DNA of 64,000 nt from Aedes albopictus (Eukaryota > Arthropoda > Insecta > Diptera > Culicidae). Position 1 is the first letter of the stretch. Every line of letters begins with the position of its first letter. Made by a program: the position numbers and the translations under genes. Positions 12,240-23,225 of the stretch are shown one piece after another. The stretch is from assembly GCF_035046485.1 (NCBI RefSeq), contig NC_085137.1:346074505-346138504 (forward strand), given 5' to 3'. Under the pieces are notes generated by a model. The model had not been told where the DNA came from, ran no database searches, and worked only from the letters and a program-made list of their open reading frames with translations.

Positions 12240-12322
12240 AGCTCTCTGTTGGTGACTGAAAGTGCTTATAGAACAGTAAGCTGAGGAGCAGGCATTGTTC
12301 CAGTGAGGGCGTTACGCCATAC
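12240..12322 (+). repeat. 3' fragment of a Feilai-like SINE
   Basis: The order of blocks (GTGCTTATAGAACAGTAAGC, then GAGGAGCAGGC, then GTTACGCCA) matches the 3' body of the SINE copies at 11537 and 62477. The tRNA-like head is missing, so this is a 5'-truncated or decayed copy. Confidence 0.6.
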
Positions 12323-13254
12323 TGAAATATACTATTTTTGCTCGGAAAGAGGTACAAAACATGACAGGATTACTTATATATACATCGTAAAATTATGTCA
12401 AAATTCTCTTTTTTTAATATTTTTATTTTCGTGAATTTTAACTTATGCTAATTCTTCACACCAAAATTCTCTGTAAAAAAAATAATACTTTTTTTTGCAA
12501 ATATGTTGTCCAATACTGTTTGCCGTCACATGAGACCGATGTTAGTATGCATGAACTGCACCCTCATCTCATCAACCTGGGATGATGAAGCCAGTTGTGA
12601 GGGCGGATGTTTTGGTGGTACGAAAACCTATCTCCGCCCACCCAACCCTATCCCTTCATATTGGTCTGGTCTGTCGGAACAAGTGAAACTCTCAAAGATT
12701 ATCCATGCACCCACAGATGATTCCCGTTGAGTGGCTTTCCTTTCCACTTTCGTCACCGTCACCGTTCCGATGGAAGAGAACAATCGATATCACTTTGCTT
12801 GTGATGATTAGCTTTTTGGCATTTACATAATCGGCTGAGTATTTGGATAGCACATATAAGACAAGCGATAAACGAGCGGGGATTCAGCAAGAGCATGCTG
12901 AGGATGCCTAAGTTCGACTGCCGGTTGCTTTGAACAAAATTTGGCTAAAACAATTTATTACGATTTGTTGCAAAAACAAACACAAAACAAAAACAGAAAA
13001 AAAAACAAACTATAACTGATAGCGCTGTGATGAGAGAAAACATGTAGCAGCTGTGTTGCATACCCCACAACTTTCGTAGGGGAATTTCTATGTAGGTAAT
13101 CTTGTGAACCTGATGTTTGCTACTTTTTGTGCAAAAGAAAAGACAAACTCGTGTGCCATGCCTCGAGTATGTGTGCTTGTCAACAATGCAATTGTTGCAA
13201 AGCTCGACTCTGAACTAACTAGTAGAGATGTATGTGCTGTCACAGATGATGTAT
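12323..13254. other. non-coding, nothing recognised
   Basis: AT-rich, with a poly(A)-rich stretch near 12960-13010. Short open frames show no known motif. Confidence 0.4.
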
Positions 13255-13735
13255 CTCAACAGGAAATACGTCTCACGGTGTCCCAAACACCGTTATTACC
13301 AAATACAAATGTCCACCCAAATGGCACCCGGCATTCGAAAGATGTACTATTCTAGTATCTCCTCTCATCTCCTTTCATCGAGGGAAACTAAAGTTTTCGT
13401 TATTTGAAGATTTTGAGCCATATCTATAGGATTTTCTTGTATGAGTAAATATGCACGCACGGTGTGCCTGATACCGTTATTAACCGTTATGTGTCCGACA
13501 AACTTTTTGCTTTCTTCTACACCGTGCTTTTTAAATGGGCGCTGGGTACCCGGGTACACTATCGGCCACATAAGGATTAACAAATAAAAATGTACTCCAA
13601 ACTTACACCCGGCATTCGAAAGATATATTATTCTAGTATATCCTCCGAAAATTTGAAAATGTTTCATCGAGGGAAACGAAAGTTTTCACTGTTTGAAGAT
13701 TTTCCTCTATTTCCATAGGATTAGCTTATTACGGC
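13255..13735. repeat. diverged direct duplication, about 250-bp unit
   Basis: Two segments recur in the same order: a CACGGTGT block with ACCGTTATTA, then CCCGGCATTCGAAAGAT, then TTCATCGAGGGAAAC, then TTTGAAGATTTT. The first copy is about 13273-13440 and the second about 13456-13725. No coding capacity and no TIRs are visible. Confidence 0.5.
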
Positions 13736-14189
13736 AATATTGTCTAGAATGTTTCATTGGCTCTTCAAATCATAAACAAATATTACACAAACACCATTCC
13801 AAAGATACAACAGTTTCACAAACACCATTCCAAAGATACAACATTCAAACAACTTCTCTGAAAATTTGACAACATTTCAAATTACAGTGGTTTGAAAATA
13901 TAAGATATGATAAAGTATAATAAAAATGTAGTAACTTCATAGAATATTCTTCCAATTTCTCGTGTTAATCATTCCTCGCAATGAATATATATTTTGTAAC
14001 TCATCTAAAACTTTGATTATATATCACATTGTTTGCGATACTGTTACAAAACTCAGTAGTTGTTTTTAACGTGTTTATATAAAAGCGATAGTTTGCATAT
14101 CTCCAATGAGATTGAAATCAAAGCTTAAAATTGTTGTTACTGATTATCATTCAAATGGAATATTTCTAAATTCACGGAAAACACGTTAG
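13736..14189. other. AT-rich, with a 31-bp tandem duplication
   Basis: At 13788-13849 a block beginning CACAAACACCATTCCAAAGA occurs twice in tandem, with a period of about 31 bp. The remainder is AT-rich with nothing recognised. Confidence 0.5.
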
Positions 14190-14426
14190 TAACCGGATCA
14201 TTATCTTGAAGCCGCTGAAACTCGGGCGCGATTATCCAGCGTCACGAGTTCAAGAAACAGCAGGAAGATGCGTTTCAATATCCAGCGCTTGTCAGCCGAA
14301 GGGGTTGCTGCACAGTACCATCAGAAGCTAGACGAAAGGATAGGAGAGACCAACGGATCTGGGGATGTCAACAGCTTATGGGGAGTTATCCACGAAGCAG
14401 TGACAACAACAGCGCAAGAGGTGATA

Positions 14427-14581
14427 CCCAGTCAACCAGTCATCGTATAAGATGTTGTATAAGATGCTAAAGTGGAGGCGATATACGTACATTTTACATG
14501 CGCCTAAATGGAAGCATGCACGTATATGGCCTCCACTTTATCATCTTATGCAACATCTAATACGATTACTGGTTGTCTGGG
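14427..14581. mobile_element. 155-bp palindromic MITE inside the LINE
   Basis: The two halves are inverted repeats over more than 60 bp. The left end is CCCAGTCAACCAGT; the right end on the minus strand is CCCAGACAACCAGT. TA borders both sides (14425-14426 and 14582-14583). Leaving out the element and one TA brings the RT frame of the surrounding LINE back into register, which fixes the boundaries. It has no coding capacity; a mariner-like transposase acting in trans is inferred. Confidence 0.85.
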
Positions 14582-15238
14582 TAGGTACCGCTCAGCGACG
14601 CCAACGTAATGGTTGGTTTGACGAGGACTGCCAACGAGTGACGAACGAAAAGAATGCCGCCAGAAGTCGAATGCTAGTGGCCGGTACCCGGCAGAACAGA
14701 GAACGGTAAAGGGTGGCAAGAGCAGAAGAGAAACGAATCCACCGCAGAAAAAAAAAACGGCAACACGAAGAGAGTGTTATTGCTGAAGCGCAGGAAAGTA
14801 TGGACAAGAACGATATGCGGAGGTTTTATGCAACTGTCAATGGCGCGCGGTACAAGACTGCGCCAGTGCCCGCCATGTGCAATGACCGGGAAGGAAATTT
14901 TCTGACAGACAAAACAATGGTGGCAGCCAGGTGGAAGGAGCACTTCGAAGATTTGTTGAATGGTAGCAGCGAAGGAGCACCCAGGAACAGGATTAACATA
15001 ATGGATGACGGTCAAGCAGTGGAACCACCAACACTGGATGAGGTTAAAAAAGCCCTTAAGGAGCTGAAAAACAGCAAGGCTGCTGGGAAGGACGAGATCC
15101 CGGTCGAACTTCTTAAGCGCGGGCTGCTACATCAATCAATCCACCAGATTATTATAAAGATTTGGGAGGATGAAGAATTGCCCACCAGCTTGGTTGGATG
15201 GCCTCATATACCCAATCTACAGGAAAGGGCACAGACTG

Positions 15239-15784
15239 CACAGCAAAAAATATGAAAGTTAAACAGCACGTAAATTGAAGATCAACTGAAATTTGCTGCA
15301 GAAAAATGTAAATCACCAACATTTAACGTCAGCCGAGCAGCCCGCTGCTGGTCAGACGGCTTGTTTACAGATTTTAAAGCATATTCGCTTTAAATTTACA
15401 TGCATCTGCTATAAATCATGCCAGCCACTCTCCGTCATCAGCTAAACGGCTGCTCGCAGCTGAGGCGGTTTCCCCGTTGTCTCTCTCAGTACTCTCTGCA
15501 GCCGCCGGAGTATGTCGGTAATGCGTGCATTAGGGTAGAAGCAGTTTAACTTTGACTGTCTGCACTTCAACAAGCTGGAATAGCCGAGAGAGCTCGGGCG
15601 TTCTACTCACACCCCAAGGGTCGGAGTTCAATTCTCGCTCGGAGCTCAATTTTTCTTTATATTTTCTAACAGATATATATCTGCAATGTAATTTTAAGCT
15701 CGCACACCAATTTCCATCACATATGACGAGGTCCTTTTGTTACATTCGATCTGTCATAATTTTACAGGTTTTTTTCGAACTGTG
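15239..15784. mobile_element. 546-bp insert with CACAG/CTGTG ends and tRNA-like core
   Basis: The surrounding LINE breaks after the codons for HRL and resumes at ECANYRGIT (15787). The inserted DNA begins CACAGCAAAAAA and ends AACTGTG, with TG repeated at both borders as a possible 2-bp duplication. Inside, 15574-15645 looks tRNA-like, with an A-box TAGCCGAGAGAGCTCGG and a B-box-like GAGTTCAATTCTC. Either a DNA element picked up a tRNA-derived segment, or two insertions are superposed. The family is unknown to me. Confidence 0.55.
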
Positions 15785-17157
15785 TGGAGTGTGCCAATTA
15801 CAGAGGGATTACCCCTTTAAATTCATCGTATAAGATACTGTCGCGTGTTCTGTTCAACAGACTGCGACCTCTTGAGGAGTCCTTCGTCGGCGAATACCAG
15901 CCTGGCTGGTTTTCGTGAGGGCCAATCAACGACGGATCAAATGTTTATCCTGCGGATGACTCACCTCCTGTTCATTGATTTTAAAGCAGCGTACGTTTCA
16001 GTGAAAAGAAATGAGCTTTGGCAGATAATGTCAAAACATGGTTTTCCGGCGAAACTAATCAGACTGATACGCGCAACGCTGGATGGATCAAAATCAAGTA
16101 TTCGGATCGCGAACGAAGTGTCTACGTCGTTTGTGATTTATTGTTCAACATTGCACTCGAAGGATCGATTAGGAGGTCAGGCGTGCAGAGGAATGGCTCT
16201 ATCATCACACGGTCGCACATGCTCCTCGGTTTTGCGGACGATATTGATCTCATCGGCATCGATCGTAGGGTAGTGAAGGAAGCTTATGCTCCTCTGAAGA
16301 GAGAGACAGCGAGGATAGGCTTGACGATTAACTCTTCCAAGACGAAGTACATGATAGCGGGTAGAGACAGAAGCAGGCCTAAATGTGTTAGTGCTGAGGT
16401 AGTGATTGATGGGGAAGTGTTTGAAGTTGTTGAAGAATTTGTTTAACCTGGAACACTTGTGACATGTGACAATGGCGTTTCCCGTGAAGTGAAAAGGCGT
16501 ATTGCAGCTGCGAATAGGGCCTTTTACGGATTGCGTAAAACCTGCCAGCTTAGGTCCCGTAACTTGCAAACGCAAACAAAATTCGCTCAGTATAAGACGC
16601 TGATTCTTCCGGTTGCCCTCTACGGTCACAAAGCGTGGACGTTAAAGGAGGTAGACCGAAAAGCTTTTGGAGTTTTTGAACGCAAAGTGCTGCGGACAAT
16701 TCTCGGTGTGAAACAAGAAAATGGAGTGAGGCGCAGACGCATGAATCACAAGTTGTACCCAGTGTACGAAGATGCGAATATTGTGAAACGTATAAAATAC
16801 GGCAGACTTCAGTGGGCTGGTCACGTAGTGCGAATGTCGGAAGAAAGAATAGCGAAAACAATATTCAGCAGAGAGCCCGGTAGAGGTAGGCGACTTCGTG
16901 GGCGGCCGCGAACTCGCTGGCTGCAAGCGGTTGAAGAAGTTCTACGATCCCTACACGCTCGGGGAAACTGGAAGAACATCACCCAAGACCGACGAAGATG
17001 GTGCTCTACTATACGCTCGGCGTTGGAGTAAAGTTACTTTGTAGCCAATAAGATATCAAGGTAGGTTTTTTCACAACCTCATTGAGTTCCAAAAAAGATT
17101 GCTTTGAAAATCAAAAACGCGTTTTTATGCGTTAAACCTGCGAAATACAAGTTGGAT

Positions 17158-18542
17158 GACGTGTTTCAAATTGCTCGTCACGTCACTTTTCCTTCCGCGA
17201 ATTTTTGCTCTTCCGTTTGTGGTATATCTGGAGCTACGCCACGAAAAATGTGATTTCGCGAGTGGGTCCCGATCATATTCATCATCAAAAACACGTTGTC
17301 AGTTGCATATAATTATCCGTTCAGCAAATTGGATGATAAGATGTGAATTAGTTTTATGCAAAATCAGCACGAAAGAAGTGAGGAGAGTGAGCGGTGGTGG
17401 TGTGCGGTAGCATTTTTCTCACGCGTAACGCTTCGGCTGAAAAAATGAAAATTCTGCTGAGGATTCTGCCGGTGGAGTGTTCCCGTGCCGTATCTGTGTT
17501 AAACAACGCGAGTTTTAATGAAGACTTATTTGGAATAGCTAAAACAATAGAGTTATTGAAAAGGTCGTGAACACGAAGTGAACAAAAAATATAGCAAATA
17601 GAGAGGAGTTTGTGCGGCGTTTGAAAAAAAAAATAAACATTGGACGGGCAAGTGAATTCACATACGATACGACAGACCAATTTTTCCGCCGTGGTCTGCG
17701 TAGAAATGAGAAGTGAATGGTGATTCAAAGTGCTATGGATTCCATCCAAGATTCCGTCAATTGGACGTTTATAAGGCAGAGGATCAAGATGAATCAAACT
17801 ATGGATTCCGGGAGAAAGCATTGACTTGGTGAGATCAACCCATAATATATTATAATACATTTGGGCATACGTTGGGGATTTTTCGAATTTGACGAGTCAT
17901 ATGGCCAATTTGTGTGCACCGTACACCGGGTTTGGGGTGAAATTATGCTTTAGACAGACAATCTACCTGAAGCGCCAAGCACAACACCAGATAAATATCG
18001 GCCTGCTAGGATATGTAACATTTGATACAATACATGTCTATTTATTACCACGGTTCAATACTTCCGCGGTATTGAGCGTCAGTCGTCGACGGAAAGGATG
18101 AGGACTGTTACGGTGCTGCAATATTTGCACAACACACTCTTTACCCTGATACATCCAATCGTATCGTATTCAATATTTTTTTAAAAAATTATATTTTACT
18201 AATATTTACTCTTTCAGCGGTAACCAGGTAAATGATTAAACTAAATTTATAATAATTTGTCATGTGCTTTTTCGCCAAGGAAAGCTTCCCATAACACCCC
18301 ATCCACATCCAACTCCAGATATCTATGAAGTGGGCCAAGTTCTTGGACATATTCTGAGTAGATATCTAATCAACATTTCCTCCCCATCCCCGCTGATCGT
18401 AAGGACCTGGCCAGGTGTCGAGAGTTCGTTAAATGAAAGGTTTGTCAAGTCCCAGGCAACTTTTCTGGCGCATTAAACTTCTCTATCGACAGCCAACCCA
18501 GGATGTGTACGGTCGGCTATGCTATGCTATGCTATGCTATGC
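17158..18542 (+). mobile_element. 1.4-kb retroposed insert with (GCTAT)n tail
   Basis: A perfect 25-bp direct repeat starting TAAACCTGCGAAATAC lies at 17133-17157 and 18543-18567. The enclosed DNA ends with about five GCTAT units (18516-18540). A long target duplication plus a short tandem 3' tail is what non-LTR retrotransposition leaves. The insert has no RT frame, so it is either an internally deleted LINE made of its 5' and 3' untranslated parts, or a non-autonomous partner. Longest open frame on the minus strand is 168 residues (17354-17860) with no known motif. Confidence 0.6.
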
Positions 18543-18567
18543 TAAACCTGCGAAATACAAGTTGGAT

Positions 18568-19500
18568 TATTTCTGAGATTTTAATAGAAGCTCTCAAAGG
18601 TATATGTAATAAAGATTGCTTTAAAAATGTTTGGTGAAAAATAATTGAGAAAAACCGTAGGATATTTCTATCGAGAGTTTTGGTAGAAGTTCTTCGCAAA
18701 AAATGGAAGAGTTCTTGCTGTATTCCTGTTTAAGACAAGGTCGACTTCTTGGTGTGAATCATGTATTTTTTTTTACTTGACCCCTTGGTGTATTTGTCTA
18801 AACTTCGCGATGCACGATCTAAAAACCCCTGCGTTAGGAGGCATCCACGAATGACGAAGCATTTTTTGGTCGATTTCAACATGTTGCAATTTAAGAAAAT
18901 AAGTTTATATGGAAGTTTGGTTAAACTAAGCTCTAAAACTATATGCTGCCGTCACCTCCCGTCTATGAGGCTATGCGCAAACAACATTTTGGATATTTTT
19001 GGAGTATATAAGCAATGGCTCATCGTTTGGAAATGTTTGGAATCGGTGGTATTAGGATGAGAACTACTCATATTTGTATGCGTGAAAACTCAAATATTTC
19101 CAATACTTTGAGATCAAACTCGCCATTTCTTCAGAAATAAACCATGTGTATTCGATCATTTATTTAGTTATTGTCACGTAAAAAATCATTAATAAAAATA
19201 AAAAATGATTTTTTACCTTGAAAATATATCATTGCCTAATTGACCCCACAATACCCTAAAATTCCAACATTTTAATGACTTTATGTATGTAACGTTACTC
19301 AATGGAGTTGGGGCGATAGTACCCCAGCGAAAAAATCATTAAAATCTTAACAAATGCCGTAAAATAGCAGAAATTCTCCAATTTCAGGGGGAACTGGGGT
19401 AAAACGGGCTCAATAACTCGCTTCAGAGTAGTTGCCCGAACAATCTTACATGAATCATTCACCAACCAATTCTTGAGAAAATTGGCTTTCGAATAAGCCA
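18568..19500. other. AT-rich non-coding, nothing recognised
   Basis: No repeat with clear ends and no supportable gene. A 99-residue open frame at 18761-19060 has no recognisable motif. Confidence 0.35.
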
Positions 19501-21924
19501 TCGATGGTCACATAGGGTCTTGTACAGTGAAGAGAATTATCAGACAAAAGAGGCACAAAACAAGCAACAAAGAAGGCGCAGCGATTACTCTTTATCCCAA
19601 CTGGTAACAGATAATGACATGATCCCGAAAATTTTTGTTGCAGACAAAATGGAAGCTGAATTTGTTGCGTACTTTTCAACTCATGAATATTCAATTGTTA
19701 CCAACCCAAAATCGAAACTTTTTGATGATGCATCTCCAGCAGCGTTGCAGTGTTTACCGACTCGAAGTTACCGCTCGAAAATCATAATACAAGGCCTAAA
19801 AATCTCTAAACTCGTGCTGCATGATCTTTATCCCATTTTTTTCATGTTGGGAAAAACCTATGTCGCATTGGGTAGAATGTTGCAACAAATTCAGGTTGCG
19901 ACATTGTCGTTATTGTTGCGCGATGGTTCAATTTTGATTCACTGGTCTTGTATAAAGAAAGTTATTAATTTTTTCCACCTTCGGGCTTGATTTTGTCCAA
20001 TGTGCAATGCTGGCGAAACTCTGATAAAATTACGGATATAGAGGTAGACCTTGTATTTTATTGTTATGATGGTGTTTGTAGGCAATGTGTTTGATTCAGC
20101 CTAATTAATGGAATCAGTTAGGATTTAGTAACTCAATGCGCCTATAACCTAAATATTTAAAACCATATCTTGCAATATTGATAACACTTCAGCTCCTACA
20201 AAACGTTTCTTCCTCTCGAAGCATAGCCGTTTGAACTTCGTCGTTTATCTTCCTCTTCACATCTCGCACCATATAACACACTACGGTCGGAGATTCCTGC
20301 CGAGAACTCCATTGCCAAACGTAGCGTTAAATTTGTTCGCATTTTTACCCATTCATTCCAGCATCTCCGGCAGGGAGTGGTTTTCCGTTTGGAGTACTAT
20401 TGCATCGATATGGACCCTCTTACATCGCAGAACGATTCCCCCATTCACAGTATTGCTGTTGCTGCATCGCCCTGCAACCACCTCAAACCACCAGTCAGCC
20501 TGCAGATGCATCGGATTGCCGGAGTCATCATTGGAGATAGACGCAATTCCGGTCGACCCCAACCCAGACTGCATCCCGTCGTTGTGGGAAGAAGTGCTTG
20601 AAAGTAGAAACGAATGAGCACGCTGCGCTGTGGCGGCGGCGGTTGGCTGACTGCTAGGGGATGTACTTATTCCCGTCGAATGGTATTGCGTAAAATCGTT
20701 TTTTTTTTTTGCTTTCGCCGTTGCAATAACTGCTTGTTATGCTTCGTTCCTCGAGCACTTGATAACATCACGCATGGATAGACGACCATTTCCGTCGATA
20801 TATGGACCACTACTTGAGTGAGTTTTGAAGAGCCTGGTTTCGTTTTTTTCTGCTTTATCAGCGCATCGTTTACAATCCACTTTGTCACAAGTGCCGGATG
20901 GTATGCAACAAATTGATCCACCGCAATTACTTTGTAGCACAGCTACAGTCATTTATGATGAAACCTGTTAATTTCTTAAAATACTTATCTGTGACGAATT
21001 CTTAAAAGATTTTTTCCCAGAAGTCAAAAATCTTCCTTTCTAATTTGTGTTGTTGTGCATGTTTAGCATTCCTTCATTGATACTAGCTGATTGCAAGCAA
21101 ATTATATTCAAACGGAACTCAAACATCAGACAAGTTATGAACCCATTATTATCAGGGTAGTCGTCTCCACAAATTATGTTCCTTATTTACAGCATTAAAT
21201 TAAACCACTCTTCTCAGAAATCCAAGCTTCCAACTCCATTTCCAGTTTCACCATATCCCACCTAAAAACATCCCAGACCACCACGCGTCAAACGAACTGT
21301 TCGCCTGATGGCCATCATTGTCACCATAGGATCATCACACAACAGTGCTCATGGTGCGCAATCCAGAGTTCGAAACGATACATGTTTACACATTCGAAAC
21401 ATAATATATTTATGTTTCCCATTATATCGTTTATAATCGTCCCCGACACCCTTCAGCGAGAGAGCAGTCATTTCGATAATGAATTTAATTGTAGTAAACA
21501 CATCAAACAATGAATGGTTTGAACATTTTCCAACGCGGGAAATGAAGTTGACAAAATCGCATCACTCCCCCTCTCGCTCTCTCTCTCTGTGATCATTATT
21601 GTGGGAAAATACGTTGATATGAATAAATGTTGGTACGTGGAATATTAACTCAACTTAATTTATGCATAATTATGTTTGTTTCCACTCGCAGCATAATAGG
21701 AAAACTACACGTCGAACAAATTGAACGTGTATGATAATAGAGATGATAGAGATGAATCTCAATATACCATAACTCGTGAAATGTTTTTTTTTTTTGTTAT
21801 TTCGCAATCGTTTTCCTTCTATTCGTCTTTTAAACACTGCAATTTTTATTGTAAAGTAACTGCTGGTATATGCGATTGTTATTAAAATAGTTATTACATT
21901 TGTTATATTAACCGTAAAGGAAAC
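19501..21924. other. intergenic/intronic DNA, unrecognised open frames
   Basis: An open frame of 156 codons (19520-19990, plus) and one of 128 codons (20231-20617, plus) with a 73-codon antisense partner occur here. None shows a known domain, signal peptide or splice pattern, and codon composition does not favour any of them. 20350-20640 is GC-richer and could be host regulatory DNA. The rest is AT-rich, with a (CT)n run near 21572-21592. Confidence 0.3.
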
Positions 21925-22351
21925 TGTCATCACCACTGGGCTGACTAGAGTGCGCCAGTCTATACATCGACCTAGAGAACAAAGTGAACAAAACGGATGA
22001 GGAACAAAAACAAAACCTAAATTGAGAGTGGATGAAGTTGCTATTAAAAGTTATTAAAATCATTGAATTTCTATTGTTTAAACTAATAAAATAAGTAAAA
22101 TTTAGTGGTCATTTACATGCAGTAATATATTTAGGTGAACTACACGCGATCATCTGTAGTTTCGGGTACTCCAAAAGCGTTTGTAAACTAGTTTAAACGT
22201 TAACTTAGCTAGTGCTAAACCGTTTTGGGCACTGAATCGAATACGTCTAGCAAAATTGTTTCACGAGGCTAGCAGCGAAACTAAATTTTTTGAGCCGCTC
22301 TTTATAGACTGCTACAAGAAATAAGTGCTGATTCTGCAAAAAATCCGAACA
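21925..22351 (+). repeat. BEL 5' LTR
   Basis: 427 bp, starting TGTCATCACC and ending CCGAACA, and matching 28369-28795 throughout as far as I can read. It would hold the promoter and the start of the transcript. The sequence just downstream (AACTCAAAAAATTTATTCGG) should contain the primer-binding site, but I cannot name the tRNA. Confidence 0.93.
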
Positions 22352-22385
22352 AACTCAAAAAATTTATTCGGATAACCTCAAAACG

Positions 22386-23225
22386 ATGCCGGCAGGCGAA
22401 GATTTCACCATGACTGCCTGTGGAGTATGCGAAACGGTTTCAGAAGTAGACGAAGGAATGGTGGCATGTGATTCTTGTAACCGATGGTTCCATTATCGGT
22501 GCGTAGGAGTAACAGAAGGAGTTAAAGATGCAAAAAACTGGTTCTGTCCGGACATCAGCTGCCAGAAGTTGGCCAAAAAGCAAGAAGGAAAACCTGCGAA
22601 GAACCGGAAGAAGGCTACGTCGGGAAATGAATCGGATAAATCCAGTGTGACTTCTGAAAGCGTAGTACAAACGATGGATCAAAAGTTGAAAGCTCTAGAG
22701 AAGGAACGAAGAGCGAAGGAGAGAGAAATGGAAGAAGAACGAGTCCTGAAGGAAAAGAGGATGGAAATGGATCGTTTCCTTAGGGAAAAGGAATTAGCGA
22801 TTCAAGATGAGCTACGGGAAAAGGAAATGCAGCAGGAAAAGGAACTACTGGAGGCCGCTTTACAAAAGAAGCGGAGCTTCCTAGCAAGGGTGAAGGCTAT
22901 GCGAGAGTCCTATCAAGTTCAAATGGAGAATATCCAGCAGGAGCTTGCCGAAGGAGGAAATCATCTCAACAAACCGAGCGAGTTATGTCCGAAGCGCATC
23001 CAGTCCACCGAACGTGCCAACGAATCAGTGCAGGAGCAAAAGGCTTCCGGCTCCACGAAACCCGAAATTTCCCAATCCGAATCGAGTGTATTCTATACAC
23101 ATACACCAGTCCGCAGCTCTGGCATAAAAGGCAAAATCAACAAAGCGGCAGCAGCCGTCGCTGCCGGCTCCAACGGCAAAGCAGTCTACGGAAATGATAA
23201 AAACGATCTTGACGATTTGGAATAA
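22386..23225 (+). CDS. BEL Gag N-terminal part with PHD finger
   Basis: 279 codons start at ATG 22386, 34 bp after the LTR. Residues 12-59 form a canonical C4HC3 PHD finger: C12, C15, C28, C31, H36, C39, C54, C59, with the usual W52 before the last cysteine pair. In host proteins such fingers read histone tails; in the element the role is inferred, perhaps chromatin targeting or RNA binding. Residues about 94-190 are a highly charged coiled coil rich in E, K, R and M. The frame ends at TAA 23223-23225 but stays open in the same frame downstream, so this is probably the front of a longer Gag-Pol cut by a point mutation. A genuine readthrough stop is the alternative. Confidence 0.85.
   Translation: MPAGEDFTMTACGVCETVSEVDEGMVACDSCNRWFHYRCVGVTEGVKDAKNWFCPDISCQKLAKKQEGKPAKNRKKATSGNESDKSSVTSESVVQTMDQKLKALEKERRAKEREMEEERVLKEKRMEMDRFLREKELAIQDELREKEMQQEKELLEAALQKKRSFLARVKAMRESYQVQMENIQQELAEGGNHLNKPSELCPKRIQSTERANESVQEQKASGSTKPEISQSESSVFYTHTPVRSSGIKGKINKAAAAVAAGSNGKAVYGNDKNDLDDLE

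Larger units (their letters stand above)
14268..17031 (+). pseudogene. RTE reverse transcriptase, broken
   Basis: Pieces of one RT can be followed in order: RFNIQRLSAEG, then NGWFDEDCQ and GTRQNRER after the MITE, then GKDEIPVELL near 15085. After the second insert come LFIDFKAAY near 15970, the active-site FADD near 16230, LYGHKAWTL near 16619, and LQWAGHVVRM near 16810. Lesions visible: TAA at 14707-14709, both insertions, a frameshift with loss of the segment before LLFNIALEG near 16133, and TAA at 16444-16446. The last 190 codons are open. It is an old, inactive copy. Confidence 0.8.
14190..17034 (+). mobile_element. RTE-clade LINE, second lineage, 5'-truncated
   Basis: A non-LTR element related to, but clearly diverged from, the RTE copies at 4450 and 44418. 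It begins near the end of the endonuclease domain, so most of the endonuclease is missing (5' truncation). It contains two younger insertions, a 155-bp MITE at 14427-14581 and a 546-bp insert at 15239-15784. No target-site duplication was found. A scrap of this lineage also sits in the loop of the large foldback at 38351-38520. Confidence 0.8.

Noticed and set aside
18516..18544. Stand-alone (GCTAT)n microsatellite
   Set aside because: It sits exactly at the end of the insert bounded by 25-bp repeats, so a retroposon tail explains it better.
19520..19990. 156-codon open frame as host gene
   Set aside because: No recognisable domain, AT-rich composition like its surroundings, no splice or promoter evidence.
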